Shown here in pieces: positions 60,850-64,000 of a DNA stretch of 64,000 nt (the stretch's first letter is position 1; each line of letters opens with the position of its first letter). The translations under genes were made by a program, and so were the position numbers. Origin of the DNA: Phragmites australis (Eukaryota; Streptophyta; Magnoliopsida; Poales; Poaceae); NCBI RefSeq assembly GCF_958298935.1, contig NC_084929.1, positions 2,728,001-2,792,000 of the forward strand, read 5' to 3'. The notes under the pieces are model-generated. The model searched no databases. It saw only the letters and a program-made list of their open reading frames with translations, and was not told the origin of the DNA.

Positions 60850-63238
60850 ATCATGAAGTACGGTGCTATGTACTATGATCTATCATTACCACGTATATCC
60901 CTACAAGCGGCTAAGACATGCGAGTATGGGATATAATGCACTTTTGGCTTATTGCATATGCACTTCATCTTGTGAGGCTCAAGTTGACATTGCTACATGG
61001 TGTCCCCTACGCTATACCTCGAAGCATACCTACAACGGCACATGACCTCGAATTCATGTTGGCCAGGTCGTAGATCCTCGTCTGATAAGAGTGTGTATTG
61101 TTCCTCCTTCTGGATATGATTTCCTTCACCATAGGTGCAAACCATGTGTTGCAATTCATAGCAGCATTACCACAGTCTCGAAAGTAGTCCGTCGTTCTAT
61201 AGAATATGAGCTTAATGATGGCACACAACGGAAGGCCCCATAATCCCTTGAGGACATTGTTGAACGTCTTCGCTATATTTGTTGTCATGATGATGTACTT
61301 AACATAGGATACAATAATTTTAGAAAGCCTATTTGCATAAGAAAGGGTACAATATGGTATATTTGCATAAGGAAGGGTACAATATGGTCATTTAAATTCT
61401 ATGTGCTAACATGTCACCGTGAGTGTTATGGATTAGGGTCCAACGCTACGCTGGCTTCCCCGCTATCCACTAGCTGAACGTAGCACGTGAACGGCGAACG
61501 ATAGTTTATCCCCTAACTATTTGCGTTCGCAGATGGTCCCCCTGTGCTTGTTGATCTGCCATCATTTTTTTAGCGGTATCATTTAACTCTCTCTATATCT
61601 CGTTGAACTCTGTCTGCTGGTTCTGCAGACACAACCCTTTGAATCTCTTTACAAGACACTTGCCGCGGTACCTTGTGTACAGGTTCGCTTCCAAGTGTCG
61701 TATGCACCATCTTCTCTCCACATCAGGTCATGCAATGGACTTGTTTGTGCTATCATGCAGCATGTCCAACGCATGTAGAAAGCCCTTGTTGCAGTCTGAG
61801 ATGATGCAAACTCGTTCCCTATTTCCCATGACACATATCCTCATCAAAGTGAGGAACCACAACCAGTTATCATTGTTCTCACTCTCAACCATTGCAAAGG
61901 CGAGAGAAATGATCTGATTGTTTGCATCTGCCGCAATTGCTGTTATAAGGGTACCATGATACCCGTTGCTCAGAAATGTGGCATCCACACATACAACCGA
62001 CCTGCAATGTCTAAAAACTTTAATGCATTGTCCAAAGGACCATAATAACCTAATAAGGTATCGGTCAGTGGTGCTGTATAACCCATCCTCTAACTTGATT
62101 GGCTTATCGGCCGTGGCCCACTGAGTCCCTGGATTCATCATGGTAATCTTTTGCAGTAGTCTCGGATCATAGTTGTAAGACTCCTCGAAGCTTCCAAACA
62201 ACATCTTCAATGCATTTTGCTTCGCTCACCACGCGGTGTGGTAATTGATAAGAACACCCATCTTAGTCCGCACCTCCACTATAATGGATTTTGGCAACAA
62301 ACCAATGTCCATGCCAACAAGAATGATGAGGAGTTGGGCTATGAGCCTCGCATCAACGGCGTGGTTCATATTCCTAATAGCCTCTTCGCTGCATGTATGT
62401 GGGGTATGTCTATTGATTATAAAATAGTTCTCATATTTCGGCATATATGCTTGGACGAAGACAATTCGGGAAATGCTTGATACACCTGACCTTATACTCC
62501 GTAGGGTTAGACCGGGCGCACTTGTGGTCTCTTCTTATCATAATCTCCCCCTATTATGAAACTGTTGCCCGACCTGGATGTCGCTATTCCAATATCCCCA
62601 GTTAGATAAGTTGTTATACTCAACGATGACACAATCCAACAGCTCAGCACCACAAAAGTACTAGATCGTAGGCACTGGATCATCATTGTCAGCAGCTTCT
62701 TCATCCCCGCTACCACTGACTTCATCATCCATGCATCATGCATCTACCTCAGAAGGGTCCACTCTAGCTCACCCTCTACCGAACTGCCCTCCCCAACATG
62801 TCCTCCATCCTCTTCATGCATCACCTGCTGACCTGATCCTTCCACGGTAGTCACTGCATCACCTTGCACCAGTCGTGACACTATGTTTACGTACATCCTC
62901 ATATCCAAGTTCTCCTCTAATGCCTTGCGTGAGTACAAATCACATGCTTTGTTCCTTCTCATCTTAAATAACATATGGACAACGACCGAGTTGTTTGGAA
63001 CAAGTTGTGGTCGCACACCCTCCAGGACAACAATATAGGATTGCTGGTTCACACGTAAAAGGTGCACAATATATGATTTTAGCCTATTCATGTCAGTAGG
63101 TATCTCAACCGAACTCTCTATGTACTGGTAGTTCTGAATTGTTACGGGCGTCCCATACAAAACTAATGGACGTTCTCTGTAATAAATATGGAGAGTCATA
63201 CCGTATATGCTAAACAAAAGTACATCTAATAAAAACAA
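60850..63238 (-). pseudogene. Mutator-like (MULE) transposase pseudogene
   Basis: Read on the - strand, an N-terminal portion (63238-62744, MFLLDVLLFSIYGM onwards) is followed by an acidic linker in another frame, then SWIM/FAR1-type text: CSEEAIRNMNH and LLPKSIIVEV (62444-62226). A TGA at 62226-62228 interrupts the frame, which continues through RYLIRLLWSFGQCIKVFRHC, VVCVDATFLSN (first catalytic Asp) and ISDCNKGF (second catalytic Asp) to 61728. Further pieces read RRWCIRHLEANLYTRYRGK (61720-61650) and TTNIAKTFNNVLKGLWGLP (about 61290-61200), and a SWIM-type zinc finger CICNKPK..H..C lies at about 60880-60960. Stops, frameshifts and a small duplication at 61348-61405 disable it. No terminal inverted repeats were identified in the window. 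MULE transposases cut and reinsert Mutator-family DNA. Confidence 0.8.
61348..61405. repeat. Short tandem duplication inside the MULE pseudogene
   Basis: TTTGCATAAG(A/G)AAGGGTACAATATGGT occurs twice in succession (about 61331 and 61360). This is a copying artefact after the gene decayed. Confidence 0.7.
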
Positions 63239-63239
63239 C

Positions 63240-64000
63240 TATTTAGATGTATGTACGATACACAACTAATTATGCTCATCGATAAATAATAAATAAATTA
63301 ACAATGCAAATTAAATAGTACTATACTCAACAATGCTAAATATTTAAGTAATTAACAATGCTAATTAAATCATCAATATTGAATTCAAATGAAATATTTA
63401 ATATTGAATTAAAATATTAATTAAACTAACAAGAAAGTTATATTGACTAAATATTCAATCTCATTATAAATTGACTTCAAAACTTTTGAAAGCTAGTTTT
63501 GCTAGATTTCTTTATACCATATTTACTCTTCCAGAAGTCAGAAGCATCAGCATGGCGCTATCAACCCATGTGATCATCTCCTTTTTATGGTGAATACTAC
63601 TATGCTTATAGTTCCCAGCAAAATTTCAGTGCTCACATTTAACAATACACTATTAATTTATTCATAGATTTCTTTATGCTAAGTGAACTGAAGAGAGAAA
63701 TGGAATAGTTTACAGTGAGCAAAAAACACTGAAAACATTGCTCTATTTGACTTCATAATTGCTTCTTTTTTTTAACTAAGTGTAGGAGTTCTTGTACGCA
63801 CCACTATTTTAATAGATTGAATTAAAATACTAATTAAACAGGTGCACACCACTATTAATTAAAAAAAATTCAATTTGATAATTTTTTGGTGCATTATGAT
63901 TTTTATCAAATCTTTCTGTCCAACTCAAGTTTTTTAATCTTCCTGAAAATTATTTTTTATCCTTTACCCTTTTTTTATTTTTCTCTCTTTCCTCTCATTA
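63240..64000. other. Non-coding AT-rich DNA
   Basis: Very AT-rich (TTAAAT and AATTAAT repeats). No coding or terminal repeat was recognised. The 5' flank and any terminal inverted repeat of the MULE would lie here or beyond. Confidence 0.4.

Overview
This window is plant nuclear DNA, almost certainly from a grass (Poaceae) and probably a panicoid or other warm-season grass. The evidence is GT-AG introns, a GC-rich grass-type BAHD acyltransferase, a WRKY factor with the group II VQR intron, a phytepsin-type aspartic protease with the plant-specific insert, and dense nested transposons of grass families. No bacterial, organellar or CRISPR features were seen, and no tRNA or rRNA gene could be supported.

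Three host genes look intact. (1) A two-exon BAHD acyl-CoA transferase, + strand, 19926-24151, 432 aa, HxxxDG present and DYGWG in place of DFGWG. (2) A phytepsin/oryzasin-type vacuolar aspartic protease, + strand, 41544-44600, ten coding exons plus a non-coding 5' exon, 496 aa, both catalytic Asp triads and a saposin-like insert. (3) A group IIb WRKY transcription factor, - strand, 56146 down to 45406, six exons, 516 aa. Every exon junction proposed here keeps the frame and follows GT-AG.

The rest is mostly mobile DNA. Roughly 0.97-7.7 kb is an old gypsy (Tat/RIRE2-like) element with two 620-bp LTR copies and broken RNase H and integrase. A Stowaway-like MITE and a 1.3-kb non-autonomous CACTA element follow at 8.0-9.9 kb. 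10-19 kb is largely non-coding, with CACTA remnants and minisatellites. 24.4-32.2 kb is a decayed gypsy gag-pol interrupted by a non-coding element that itself holds a Copia-type solo LTR with an internal minisatellite. 33.2-36.2 kb holds Copia RNase H remnants. 36.5-39.8 kb is a second, reverse-oriented gypsy gag fragment split by a relative of the same non-coding element. A third relative lies at 59.55-60.84 kb. 60.85-63.24 kb is a Mutator-like transposase pseudogene on the - strand.

The clearest structure is inside WRKY intron 3 (8.08 kb). It contains a nearly complete young chromovirus (47701-53226) in the same orientation as the gene, with 384-bp LTRs differing at 6 sites, a perfect 5-bp target duplication, an initiator-Met tRNA primer site, intact integrase and chromodomain motifs, and one in-frame stop. 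Next to it is a local duplication, one copy of which received a PIF/Harbinger-like element. I found no convincing new multi-gene system. The most unusual items are the pol frame running through the polypurine tract into the LTR, and the family of non-coding elements carrying arrays of CACCGGA..TCCGGTG palindromes.
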